Positions 48,566-60,000 of a stretch of 60,000 nucleotides of DNA are shown here, piece after piece. Under the pieces are notes generated by a model, which saw only the letters and a program-made list of their open reading frames with translations, did no database searches and was not told where the DNA came from. Source of the DNA: Strigamia acuminata. Its lineage: Eukaryota > Arthropoda > Chilopoda > Geophilomorpha > Linotaeniidae. Positions within the stretch are counted from its first letter, which is position 1; every line of letters begins with the position of its first letter. The translations under genes and the position numbers were made by a program. The stretch lies in contig OX442321.1 of assembly GCA_949358305.1 (NCBI GenBank), forward strand, positions 5,545,605 to 5,605,604, in the 5' to 3' direction.

Positions 48566-51500
48566 CGTCCCCTCCAAAAAGGATCCAATCGTCCCTTGAT
48601 TGGCGTTGCTCCAAAAACTTCTTCAGTTGGGAGCTATGGGCCTTCCAAGTACGACTCCCGTCGTCCAACACCACGACGTTGTCGCCGAGCCGTTCGGTAA
48701 CGGTGAATGGGCCGGTGTAAAGCTCTTCGAATTTTGACGACCGCGCCCCCTTGGAGTACATCACCCTGTCTCCGACATTCACATCGTCGACGTCGCGATT
48801 TTTGTCGTATCGCGCCTTCTGATTGGCCTGCGCAGATCGCAGGTTCTCTCGTGCCTGGTCTCTCTTCGCGAGAGTGTCGTGGAGTAGTCCGTGCGGTGCC
48901 TCGCTCAGCATGTCGATTGCGTCGAAGTCGTTGTCGGGAGAAAATGCGTGCACTAACTCAAACGGGGTAAATCTGGATGACGACTGGCGGTTCGTATTTA
49001 GGCCCCAAACAACCGAGTCCAAATGCGCCGCCCATTTCTTTTCTTTAGACTCGAACTTTCTCAAGCCCTGCATGATGGTTTGGATTGTCCGCTCGCAAAG
49101 GCCGTTTGCCTGCTGGTGGTACGGCGGTGTCGTCTCCAATGCGATGCCGTTTTCGTCGCAAAATCCCTTCATTTCGGCGGACACGAAACTCGCGAATGAG
49201 TCCGAAATTAACTTGCGAGGGGGCCCGAATCGCTTCAAAACTCCCTCCCGCAATGCGGCTATCGTCGTGGCCGCCTTGGTGTCCCGAACTGGTCGCGCGA
49301 CGACGAAACGAGTCGCTAGGTCGACAATCACCAAAATGTGCGTGAAACGATTGTGGCTTTTGAACGGACCGGCGTGGTCCATTGCGACGATCTCAAACGG
49401 TTTTTCCGGAATGCTGCGGGGGCATAAGTGGCCGGGCGGCTTGCGTGTAAGTCGGTTGTGTTTCAAGCACGGCTCGCACGATTTCAGCACCTCCTCGACC
49501 TGTTGCGACATGTTCGGCCACCAATGTTTGCCCTGCAACCTCGACAGCGTCTTCCGTGCGTCTGCGTGCGCCCCTTCGATATGAGCGGCGACAATCAGTT
49601 GAGCGGTGAGTCGCCGTGGCACGACGATTTTTAGGATCTCCCTCCCCTCGTGCGTCTTTTTCTTGCACAACAGTCCGTTTTTCGTCACAAACTTCTCGGG
49701 GTCCGCGTTCTTGCACCACTCGTCGTTCTGCTGCTCGCTCTGCAGCCGCTGGTCCCGCGCGACGACTATCGCTAGCACCGCTCTGTCGACGCCGTTTTCC
49801 GTGATCCGAGACAACGCGTCCGGGATGGTGTTTTCGGACCCCTTCCTGTGCTTAATGATGAACGTAAATTCCTGGAGGTCCAAAATCCATCTAGCGTATT
49901 TACGGTTTAAGTCTTTTTTTGCCGTGAGATGAGCGACCGCCCAGTTGTCGGTTAAAATAACGAATTTCGTTTGGGCTGCCAGATAGAAGCGGAATTTTTC
50001 TGTGACCGCCCAGTGAACGGCCAAGCATTCCAGTTCGTTGGAATGTGCGCTCATATACGAGTTCGGAATAGACCTGCTCGCGAACGCGATTGTCACCGTC
50101 TTCCCGTCGTGAATCTGCTGAAGGCATGCGCCGAGGCCGTCGTACGATGCGTCGACACTAAGAATTGTCTCGCACTCCGACCGGTAGTGCGCGAGTTCGA
50201 TGCACGATAACAATTCGGTTTTTATTTTTTCGATTGCCGCCCAGTGATCGTCGGTGAGCGCGAAATGTTCGTTTTTACGTGTCAGTAGTGTTAATATTTT
50301 CACTTTTGCCGCGAAATTTTTTATGAACCGCCGGTAATAACTGGCGAAGCCAAGAAACGCTCGAACATGCTTAACAGTCTTAAACACGGTGAAACGGTTC
50401 ACCGACTCGATCCTCGACGGGTCCGTGCGGCGGCCACTGGCAGACACGACATAGCCCAAAAATTGAATTTCGCGCACCAACAATTGGCATTTAGACAGGT
50501 GAATTTTCAACCCTTTCTTGACAATTTTCCTCAGTAGTAAGTCGAAATTGTCCAGCAAAATGTCGGTAATTCTGTGCGACTGTCCGACGTCGTCGATGTA
50601 CGGTTCCGTGCTCTCGATTTCCTCGCACACCTCGTCCATAACGGCCTGCATGATGAATGGCGAGTTTGCCATCCCCATCGGCATGCGCAACAGTTCCTGC
50701 TGCCCTAGCGGCGTCCAAAACGCGATGATCGATTGGTGTTCCTTACGAATTTTAATGTTGTAAAACGCCTGCGCTACGTCGATCGTGTTGAACAATACGG
50801 GTTGCACTTTTGTTAATTTTTCCAGTGTCTCGTCGATCGTAGGCATTCTGTAAACTTTCAAGTTCAATTTCGCGTTCAAGGGCCGCAAGTCTATCACGAT
50901 TCGTCGAGGGGTCGTCAGGTTCGTAGGGTTATTTACGACGAACAGCCGGAAGTTGTTACAGGAACTGGATGGTCGGCATATTCCCAGCGCCTGCCACTTT
51001 CTCACCGTCAATGACACGAACTCCGCGTCCTTATCGTTGAAGCGAATGGGTTTCTCGCGAATGGGCGCGCTGTCGGTGAGCGTGATGTCGCACTCGACGT
51101 CGGAACACAGCCCCAAAGGCGCGCTGTGCGTGAACGCCGCGTAATTTTTAATACAAATGTCCTTAAGGCGAGTTTTCTGTTCCGCCGACACCGATGCGTC
51201 GACGTTCCCAACGACCGTGTCCACATCCTCGAGAAATTTCTTGTCGGACGTGGCGACCTGGTCGGTGACGTTATTCGAAACCACCTCAAACATCATGTCC
51301 TTGCGCACCGGACCGATCGCGCTCAAATCGCCCCACCTCCGTTCATGTTTCGCGACGTGATAAGCGAATGTGTCGCCGCTCGGGACTTTTGGCGCGTTCC
51401 AAGCGTGTAAGAAATGCACAGCACGAGAATGGTTAGGTATTTTATTAATTGTCAAAGTTCCACCCGCCTCGCTACACCACGACATCTTCTCGTTGTCACG

Positions 51501-52946
51501 GAATGTGGTGCCAAGCAGCATCTCGTACGGCGTCTCGTCCAACACCGCGATATTATTCACCGAAAACTGCTCGTTGCCGACGGTAATCTTCACGTCGGTG
51601 TATCCAATGGGCACTGCACTCCCGTTGAGGCCATTCAAGCGGTCGTTCGTGACGTTCGGACGGATGCGCGTCTTGTCGTTAATGCAACTACTCCGAATTA
51701 AACAAACGTTCGCACCTTGGTCAAAAATCGTTTCCACCGTGCGCTGCGCCTCCTCGACGTAAACGTCGACGATAGAAAACCCGGTACTGGGGTACTTCGA
51801 TTGGAAAACGCACAACACCTTTTTCGGTTCGGGCTTGGGCACACGAGTGTCTGGATGCGGGCAATTGAACGACGCGTGGCCGTACTCCTGGCACCGGTAA
51901 CATTGCGTCTTCGAAAGGTCGTCCCCCTTCCGATAATTGCCGGAGGTCGAGCGTGCAACGTGTCCCCTGCCGCGAGTCGCGCCACCGCGCTTAAAATGAT
52001 CGGGCAACTGGCCACGCCCGACGCCTTTCCCCTTGTCGAGATTGGGGGCGCCTGCACCGCCGCGATCCGGCTCGCTCGCCCGCGCGACCTGCTTCGGGAT
52101 CGTTTTGTCGAGCTGCCGCACGTACTCGATGACGTCCGGGATCGACCAATGCTGCAACGTGTGCAGCGCGATACGGGTCTGCATACTCCAGACGCCCTCG
52201 ATCATCATCAGCACGATATCCCTCGTGGTCAACTGAAAGTCACGTTTTGTAGACTCAATCAACGCGAACTTGGCGGCCGCGTATTTCGCCAAAGTTTCGC
52301 CGCGCTCCTGCGTCCGAGCCGCCATGCGGGTCTGCCATTCCGACCAGCTCTCGTTGGCGCCCAAAAAGGTTGTGATGGACTCCACCCACTCCGGCCAATT
52401 GTCAATCTCACACCCTTGTAACACGTACCAGTCCAGGGCGTGTCCCTTGAGCAGTCCGTTCGCGTACACCAACTTCGATTGGGCGGACCAATTTCCCAAC
52501 ACGGCCGCCTTGTCGAGGAGCCGGATAAATTGCCGCACGTCGTCGTCCTCATTCCCGAAAAACGGTGATAAATTCTTTGCCGTGTTTACCTCGTGCGTAA
52601 CCTTCGTAACGGTTGGTCTGGCGGCGCTGAGCATATGCGTGGACATCAGCGAAATCAGGGTGGCCATATCCGCCAGGTTGGGACCGTCGGCCGACTTCTC
52701 GCTTGGCGCCGCGCCGCTGCCGTCGGTCGTCTCGGAGCCCTCGTCGCCGTCGGTTGAAAGTGGCTGGCTGCTCGCGTTGTCCGCCACAATTATCTCCACC
52801 AATGCATCCTTCGCCGCCGATGCGGGGAATACAATGCCGCGTTTGTTGCATACCGCCTTCAGCTCGTCGCCCGTGAATCGTCGTATCAGAGCCGCATTGG
52901 TCGAGCTCAGAATCTCGGCTTCCGTGATGAGATTGGCCTTATTCAT
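48561..52946 (-). CDS. gag-pol: Ty3/gypsy Gag-Pol polyprotein (1461 aa)
   Basis: Single ORF. I choose the ATG at 52946 (MNKANLITEAEIL), downstream of the primer site; the frame is open further up through the LTR, giving a spurious longer start at 53162. Order from that ATG: Gag core (about 120-280), Arg/Gly-rich linker, CCHC knuckle CYRCQEYGHASFNC (about 348), protease with DQGANVCLI (about 408; the usual Ser/Thr after the Asp is Gln), RT with YIDD (about 781), RNase H (VDASYDGLG about 930), integrase zinc finger (about 1122-1165) and DDE core (MDHAG 1187, ISDS 1247, ANGLCERT 1285). No frameshift between gag and pol. Confidence 0.95.
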   Translation of the reverse strand: MNKANLITEAEILSSTNAALIRRFTGDELKAVCNKRGIVFPASAAKDALVEIIVADNASSQPLSTDGDEGSETTDGSGAAPSEKSADGPNLADMATLISLMSTHMLSAARPTVTKVTHEVNTAKNLSPFFGNEDDDVRQFIRLLDKAAVLGNWSAQSKLVYANGLLKGHALDWYVLQGCEIDNWPEWVESITTFLGANESWSEWQTRMAARTQERGETLAKYAAAKFALIESTKRDFQLTTRDIVLMMIEGVWSMQTRIALHTLQHWSIPDVIEYVRQLDKTIPKQVARASEPDRGGAGAPNLDKGKGVGRGQLPDHFKRGGATRGRGHVARSTSGNYRKGDDLSKTQCYRCQEYGHASFNCPHPDTRVPKPEPKKVLCVFQSKYPSTGFSIVDVYVEEAQRTVETIFDQGANVCLIRSSCINDKTRIRPNVTNDRLNGLNGSAVPIGYTDVKITVGNEQFSVNNIAVLDETPYEMLLGTTFRDNEKMSWCSEAGGTLTINKIPNHSRAVHFLHAWNAPKVPSGDTFAYHVAKHERRWGDLSAIGPVRKDMMFEVVSNNVTDQVATSDKKFLEDVDTVVGNVDASVSAEQKTRLKDICIKNYAAFTHSAPLGLCSDVECDITLTDSAPIREKPIRFNDKDAEFVSLTVRKWQALGICRPSSSCNNFRLFVVNNPTNLTTPRRIVIDLRPLNAKLNLKVYRMPTIDETLEKLTKVQPVLFNTIDVAQAFYNIKIRKEHQSIIAFWTPLGQQELLRMPMGMANSPFIMQAVMDEVCEEIESTEPYIDDVGQSHRITDILLDNFDLLLRKIVKKGLKIHLSKCQLLVREIQFLGYVVSASGRRTDPSRIESVNRFTVFKTVKHVRAFLGFASYYRRFIKNFAAKVKILTLLTRKNEHFALTDDHWAAIEKIKTELLSCIELAHYRSECETILSVDASYDGLGACLQQIHDGKTVTIAFASRSIPNSYMSAHSNELECLAVHWAVTEKFRFYLAAQTKFVILTDNWAVAHLTAKKDLNRKYARWILDLQEFTFIIKHRKGSENTIPDALSRITENGVDRAVLAIVVARDQRLQSEQQNDEWCKNADPEKFVTKNGLLCKKKTHEGREILKIVVPRRLTAQLIVAAHIEGAHADARKTLSRLQGKHWWPNMSQQVEEVLKSCEPCLKHNRLTRKPPGHLCPRSIPEKPFEIVAMDHAGPFKSHNRFTHILVIVDLATRFVVARPVRDTKAATTIAALREGVLKRFGPPRKLISDSFASFVSAEMKGFCDENGIALETTPPYHQQANGLCERTIQTIMQGLRKFESKEKKWAAHLDSVVWGLNTNRQSSSRFTPFELVHAFSPDNDFDAIDMLSEAPHGLLHDTLAKRDQARENLRSAQANQKARYDKNRDVDDVNVGDRVMYSKGARSSKFEELYTGPFTVTERLGDNVVVLDDGSRTWKAHSSQLKKFLEQRQSRDDWILFGGDV

Positions 52947-53033
52947 CTTTCCGTGCGTAATGTCGTTGTCGTGTGCGTCGTTAAGTCTCGTGTGGACTCG
53001 TCTCTTCGTTTTTAACAAGCGGTTTGTAGGTTC

Positions 53034-53051
53034 GAAGTTACAACTGCGCCA
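53034..53051 (-). other. Primer binding site
   Basis: Element-sense TGGCGCAGTTGTAACTTC directly abuts the LTR end CTCACA. tRNA not assigned. Confidence 0.8.
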
Positions 53052-53279
53052 TGTGAGTCGGGACGAAGCGTGTGGTTTGGCGAAACCAAGATGACTAAAC
53101 TTTATTTCAACTAACAAGCATAAATACAGACAAGCAGCAATGCGATTGGTCGGGGAGAACAACGGAGAGTGGACGTGACCGCTGGTCAGTGACCGGCTAA
53201 TACGCCACCCGGATGGGGGGACGCCAATGTGGCGCCGTGAAGGTGACGTAGATAAACGGTGTGGTGACCAAAGGTCACA
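53052..53279 (-). repeat. 5' LTR (228 bp)
   Basis: Same sequence as 48338-48565; followed by ATAAC. Confidence 0.95.
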
Positions 53280-53284
53280 ATAAC

Positions 53285-53842
53285 ATTAACTAAACTAGTC
53301 ATAACGAGCAAAACAATAAATAAAAATCAAAACTACTTTTCCTAGTCGTAGTATACAGTCTGGAGTTAGTAGTAAACTGGCTCGACCAATGGGACTGCAA
53401 CTAGAGTATAGAGTAGGATTACTGAGTGACTATTGCTCCAATAGGGACACTGGTCACCAAATTGAAGACAGGAACTGGATACCCAAGTCATAGTCTTCTA
53501 TTTGGTCAGAACAGGAACTGGATACACAGGACACATTCAGGATCTTTTGATGAATGGCTTCTGGCCTCTCTGTGGGTGGTGAGGTGTGATGCAGGAGTCT
53601 AAGCATCTACTTTAATAATTAATATCCTTTGATTGATATAAGTTCAATGTGTTGTTTTTAAGATTATATTATTATTATATTATTATATTATAAGGTGTGA
53701 TATTAGAACTGATTGTCAAGAGACACTGGTATTGATTCATGCTGAATCATGAACAATGGACAATGGATATGAACAAAATAACTTGTTGGTTTTCAATAAC
53801 CATCCAAAAAAAAGAAGCAAGCCTGCGACATCCAGTATAGTT
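53285..53842. other. No gene seen
   Basis: Contains aggaactggatac twice (53471 and 53513) and an ATT microsatellite near 53665-53690. No ORF of interest. Confidence 0.5.
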
Positions 53843-53881
53843 GTATGCTGAAGTTGTATGGTGAAGTTGTATGCTGAAGTT
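53843..53881. repeat. 13-bp tandem repeat, three copies
   Basis: ttgtatgctgaag units, one with a single change. Same period as, but different sequence from, the array at 53980. Confidence 0.7.
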
Positions 53882-53979
53882 GCTGAGAGCCAGGCATCAG
53901 GGTGCTGAGCCCTAGGCCTAAGTGTTTTCGTGTTAGTGCATTGTGCCAAGGATGATATGAAATGGAAATCATCCAGAAG

Positions 53980-54161
53980 AAATCATCACTACAAATCATC
54001 ACTACAAATCATCACTACAAATCATCACTACAAATCATCACTACAAATCATCACTACAAATCATCACTACAAATCATCACTACAAATCATCACTACAAAT
54101 CATCACTACAAATCATCACTACAAATCATCACTACAAATCATCACTACAAATCATCACTAC
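53980..54161. repeat. 13-bp minisatellite, 14 copies
   Basis: Fourteen uninterrupted aaatcatcactac units. Open frames on the plus strand through it are a consequence of the repeat, not a gene. Confidence 0.95.
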
Positions 54162-55336
54162 AAGCGAGGATCCTGTGAAACAACTGAACAGTAACTATTG
54201 TGTGTAGAATAGTAGGGTTTATTTTTAAGCTATTTTTATCTTACACTTATTGTATATATTGTTGCTTTCTTAATTATTAAACTTTGTTAATGTTTTGAGA
54301 AACTAATGTTTTGGACATTCGGAAGAATAATGTTCCCGTGATACACCCGTTATCGCTCGGTCGGGGTGTACATCACAGAGGGGTGACTTAATCCATGAAT
54401 CAAGTCTCAAGTGTACATCAATATAATTGTAGTATAACTTGACACAAACTAATTTAAAGACAACATGTCTAAAGTTAGTATTTAATATATAAAACCTTGA
54501 TTTTATATATTAGAATTAAAATTAAAATTACCGCTAGTAATTAAATAATCACGCCATCTATTGACAGAATTTAGCCCTTTATTAGCAGTATGACGTCATA
54601 ACCGTCACAAAGTTAACTGATTTATTCAACTCAATAATGAAGAGAAAAAAACGTCAAAACTTCAGATTGTTATGTTACATTGTCGGGTGTACTCGCTTCA
54701 GTGGTGGATACATAACAGGATCTGCCTGCTAAGGTTTGTTATTGTAAATGTAAACACAATTTATGACAAATTTGTAATAAATTCTTATAAAAGTCGTCTG
54801 TTGTTGCTGAATATATATATGGTAGTTTCGTCTGTAACTGCGGTGAATACGGGTATGAAATCTGTAAAATAAAGTCAGATGGAAGTGTGAGGCAATTTAA
54901 TTGGCTATTTCTGATCACCTGACCATGAGATCCAATCGAAAAGTTTGGAAAACAGATGATTTCTTAGCAACGAGAAATGAAAGGCAACAACCAGATGATG
55001 GGCAAATACAAGTACAAGCAAAAAGACAAAGATGTATTTATCCCAAATAAAAGCTGTGGAAAATAGTGTAATACTGTAGCTAGTTTCAAAATAGAAAGCT
55101 CGAGATTTATTTTAACATGAATTTTGTGTGATTCTTAGAGATTTATAATTTTTAGCTTGTTTCTTTTTGGTACATTATGGTGCGTTGGTCCACGAAAGTC
55201 AAGTCTAGACATTGGCACCAAATTATTAAAATAAAACGAAAAGAAACAAAAAACATTCTCAAAAGACATCAAATTGGCAATTTTATTTATTTATTTATTT
55301 TAATTTTTGGTAAACTGATCAAATGAAATGGGGCGA
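54162..55336. other. Repeat-like DNA without a supported gene
   Basis: TAATATATAAAA/TTTTATATATTA palindrome at 54483-54512 with a 6-nt loop. A GC-richer patch at 54331-54385 includes two similar motifs (gtgatacaccc, ggtgtacatcac). No convincing exon. Confidence 0.45.
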
Positions 55337-55492
55337 CTACACTTCAGCAAAGACTTCAGGATCAGGGCCATAGGATTTCCCATAATGCACTATGAGAAGT
55401 GCTTGACGAAAGAGTGCTCCGCGCCATTTCTCCATTAGACCAGGAATGACTAATGCTTCAACAGTTTGAAAAGCACCAAACAGCGATTGAAT
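55337..55492 (-). CDS. Possible exon, unknown protein
   Basis: Open stretch of 51 codons ending VHYGKSYGPDPEVFAEV then stop, preceded by two TAA codons. The composition is protein-like and contains LVIPGLMEKW. Not recognised, no linked exon found. Confidence 0.3.
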   Translation of the reverse strand: MQSLFGAFQTVEALVIPGLMEKWRGALFRQALLIVHYGKSYGPDPEVFAEV

Positions 55493-55631
55493 TTATTATC
55501 TGTTTGGTCGTTAGTTTGATTTGATTTGCTCTTTTTTTCTTTGTGTCCTAGTGAGCGCAATTCTGCAAGGTACTTGCTCCCAGTCGAAACAATTCTGTTT
55601 TTGAAACATTAGTCATTCCTGGTAATGGAGC
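55433..55631. repeat. Inverted repeat of about 24-30 bp
   Basis: 55433-55458 and 55608-55631 are inverted copies (one 2-nt bulge) about 150 bp apart. Both arms encode LVIPG on their own strand. Confidence 0.75.
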
Positions 55632-55689
55632 ATCTTGTCGCCAACGAGTACGTCAGGCGGCATTGACGTGTTAAGGCCACACGATTGGT

Positions 55690-55815
55690 CAACTTCCAAC
55701 CACGTGATTGAATTGAAAAAATATATATGATTGGCCAGCTATAATCACGTGATTTCATAAATCTATTTTACTCAAAACTGTGCGCTGTTGCGCTGCAAGG
55801 CAAGCCCATTCATGA
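55690..55815. repeat. Module fragment with CACGTG boxes
   Basis: About 95 percent like 23420-23535, with a shorter match at 16075-16130. Contains ccacgtgatt and aatcacgtgatt. Lies 125 bp upstream of the glutamate dehydrogenase start, so it may now act in that promoter. Confidence 0.7.
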
Positions 55816-55939
55816 TACTTTTGATTGTTTAGTCCTACTGGATTTTAAGTGTGCATCGTTACCAATTGAAAAGGTTCAATCACACACATTTTTTTAAATT
55901 TCATTGTAATCGTTGTGCGAGCAGAAACAGCAAATCCAA

Positions 55940-59738
<3,799 letters not shown>

Positions 59739-59739
59739 A

Positions 59740-59933
59740 AATGGCATTTTTGAAATTTAAATTTCCATTTTAAAAAACTGCAATTTTTGAAATTTAAATT
59801 TCCATTTTAAAAAACTGCAATTTTTAAAATTTAAATTTCCATTTTAAAAAACTGCAATTTTTGAAATTTAAATTTCCATTTTAAAAAACTGCAATTTTTG
59901 AAATTTAAATTTCCATTTTAAAAAACTGCAATT
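59740..59933. repeat. 37-bp tandem repeat, five copies
   Basis: Units of atttccattttaaaaaactg with gaaatttaa linkers, nearly identical. Confidence 0.9.
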
Positions 59934-60000
59934 TTTTGGTCTCTCCAAAGTTGTCGCCGGGCCTGATCCCGCATGTTCGTAGTTTCCCATTTCCCAAATG

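Larger units (their letters stand above)
48338..53279 (-). mobile_element. Compact Ty3/gypsy-type retrotransposon, 4942 bp
   Basis: Two 228-bp LTRs with no difference seen, 5-bp target duplication ATAAC (48333-48337 and 53280-53284), adjacent primer site and one gag-pol ORF. Clearly more GC-rich than the flanks. Intact and apparently young. Confidence 0.96.

Noticed and set aside
48823-49584. 253-codon plus-strand frame
   Set aside because: Antisense to the integrase of the GC-rich element, where long chance frames are expected.
51717-53094. Two long plus-strand frames (234 and 274 codons)
   Set aside because: Antisense to gag and protease of the same GC-rich element.
52947-53162. Upstream extension of the compact element's Gag to 53162
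   Set aside because: It would translate the LTR and primer site; the ATG at 52946 starts a Gag-like N-terminus.
53930-54207. Two overlapping frames of about 82 codons, and a superficial CRISPR-like look
   Set aside because: They are translations of a 13-bp minisatellite; no unique spacers, so not a CRISPR array.

Overview
The window looks like a piece of an animal nuclear genome, most likely an arthropod. It is AT-rich, it carries a mitochondrial glutamate dehydrogenase gene split by short GT-AG introns, and most of the rest is eukaryotic mobile DNA. About 2 kb to 4 kb of sequence on the right is host gene; I cannot name the species.

Layout. (1) 1-14265: an unusually large Ty3/gypsy-type LTR retrotransposon on the minus strand. 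Its 3' LTR is cut by the window edge and its complete 5' LTR is 12833-14265. It has gag, pol joined by a textbook -1 frameshift signal, and a third 812-aa ORF of unknown type where env would sit. (2) 14266-25182 and 42109-48337: host-like DNA made of repeated, minus-strand modules of tiny multi-exon genes. The products are small SANT/Myb-like proteins, coiled-coil proteins with a KLVxAI motif, and single-pass membrane exons. One 3.6-kb module (14266-17871) reappears without visible change at 43863-47468. (3) 25183-42108: a complete Polinton/Maverick (adintovirus-like) element inserted in one of these modules, with a 6-bp target duplication (ATCTTC) and 95-bp inverted termini. It encodes protein-primed DNA polymerase B, integrase with chromodomain, packaging ATPase, two adenovirus-type proteases, major and minor capsid proteins, a hydrophobic virion protein, a phospholipase A2-like ORF, a coiled-coil fibre candidate and several small unknown ORFs. 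(4) 48338-53279: a compact 4.9-kb GC-rich Ty3-type retrotransposon (single gag-pol ORF, identical-looking 228-bp LTRs, ATAAC target duplication). (5) 53285-55939: minisatellite and repeat fragments. (6) 55940-60000: the 5' eight exons of glutamate dehydrogenase on the plus strand; the 3' end lies beyond the window.

How it fits together. The repeat modules are an insertion target: the large Ty3 element entered module copy 1 exactly at its edge, and the Polinton entered an ORF in a diverged third module. All three mobile elements have intact main ORFs, and the visible LTR pairs look identical, so all appear young. The most interesting signals are the hairpin array in the large LTR, the -1 frameshift signal with perfect stem, the unexplained 812-aa retrotransposon ORF, the double protease and fibre candidate of the Polinton, and the undescribed family of mini-genes in the modules.
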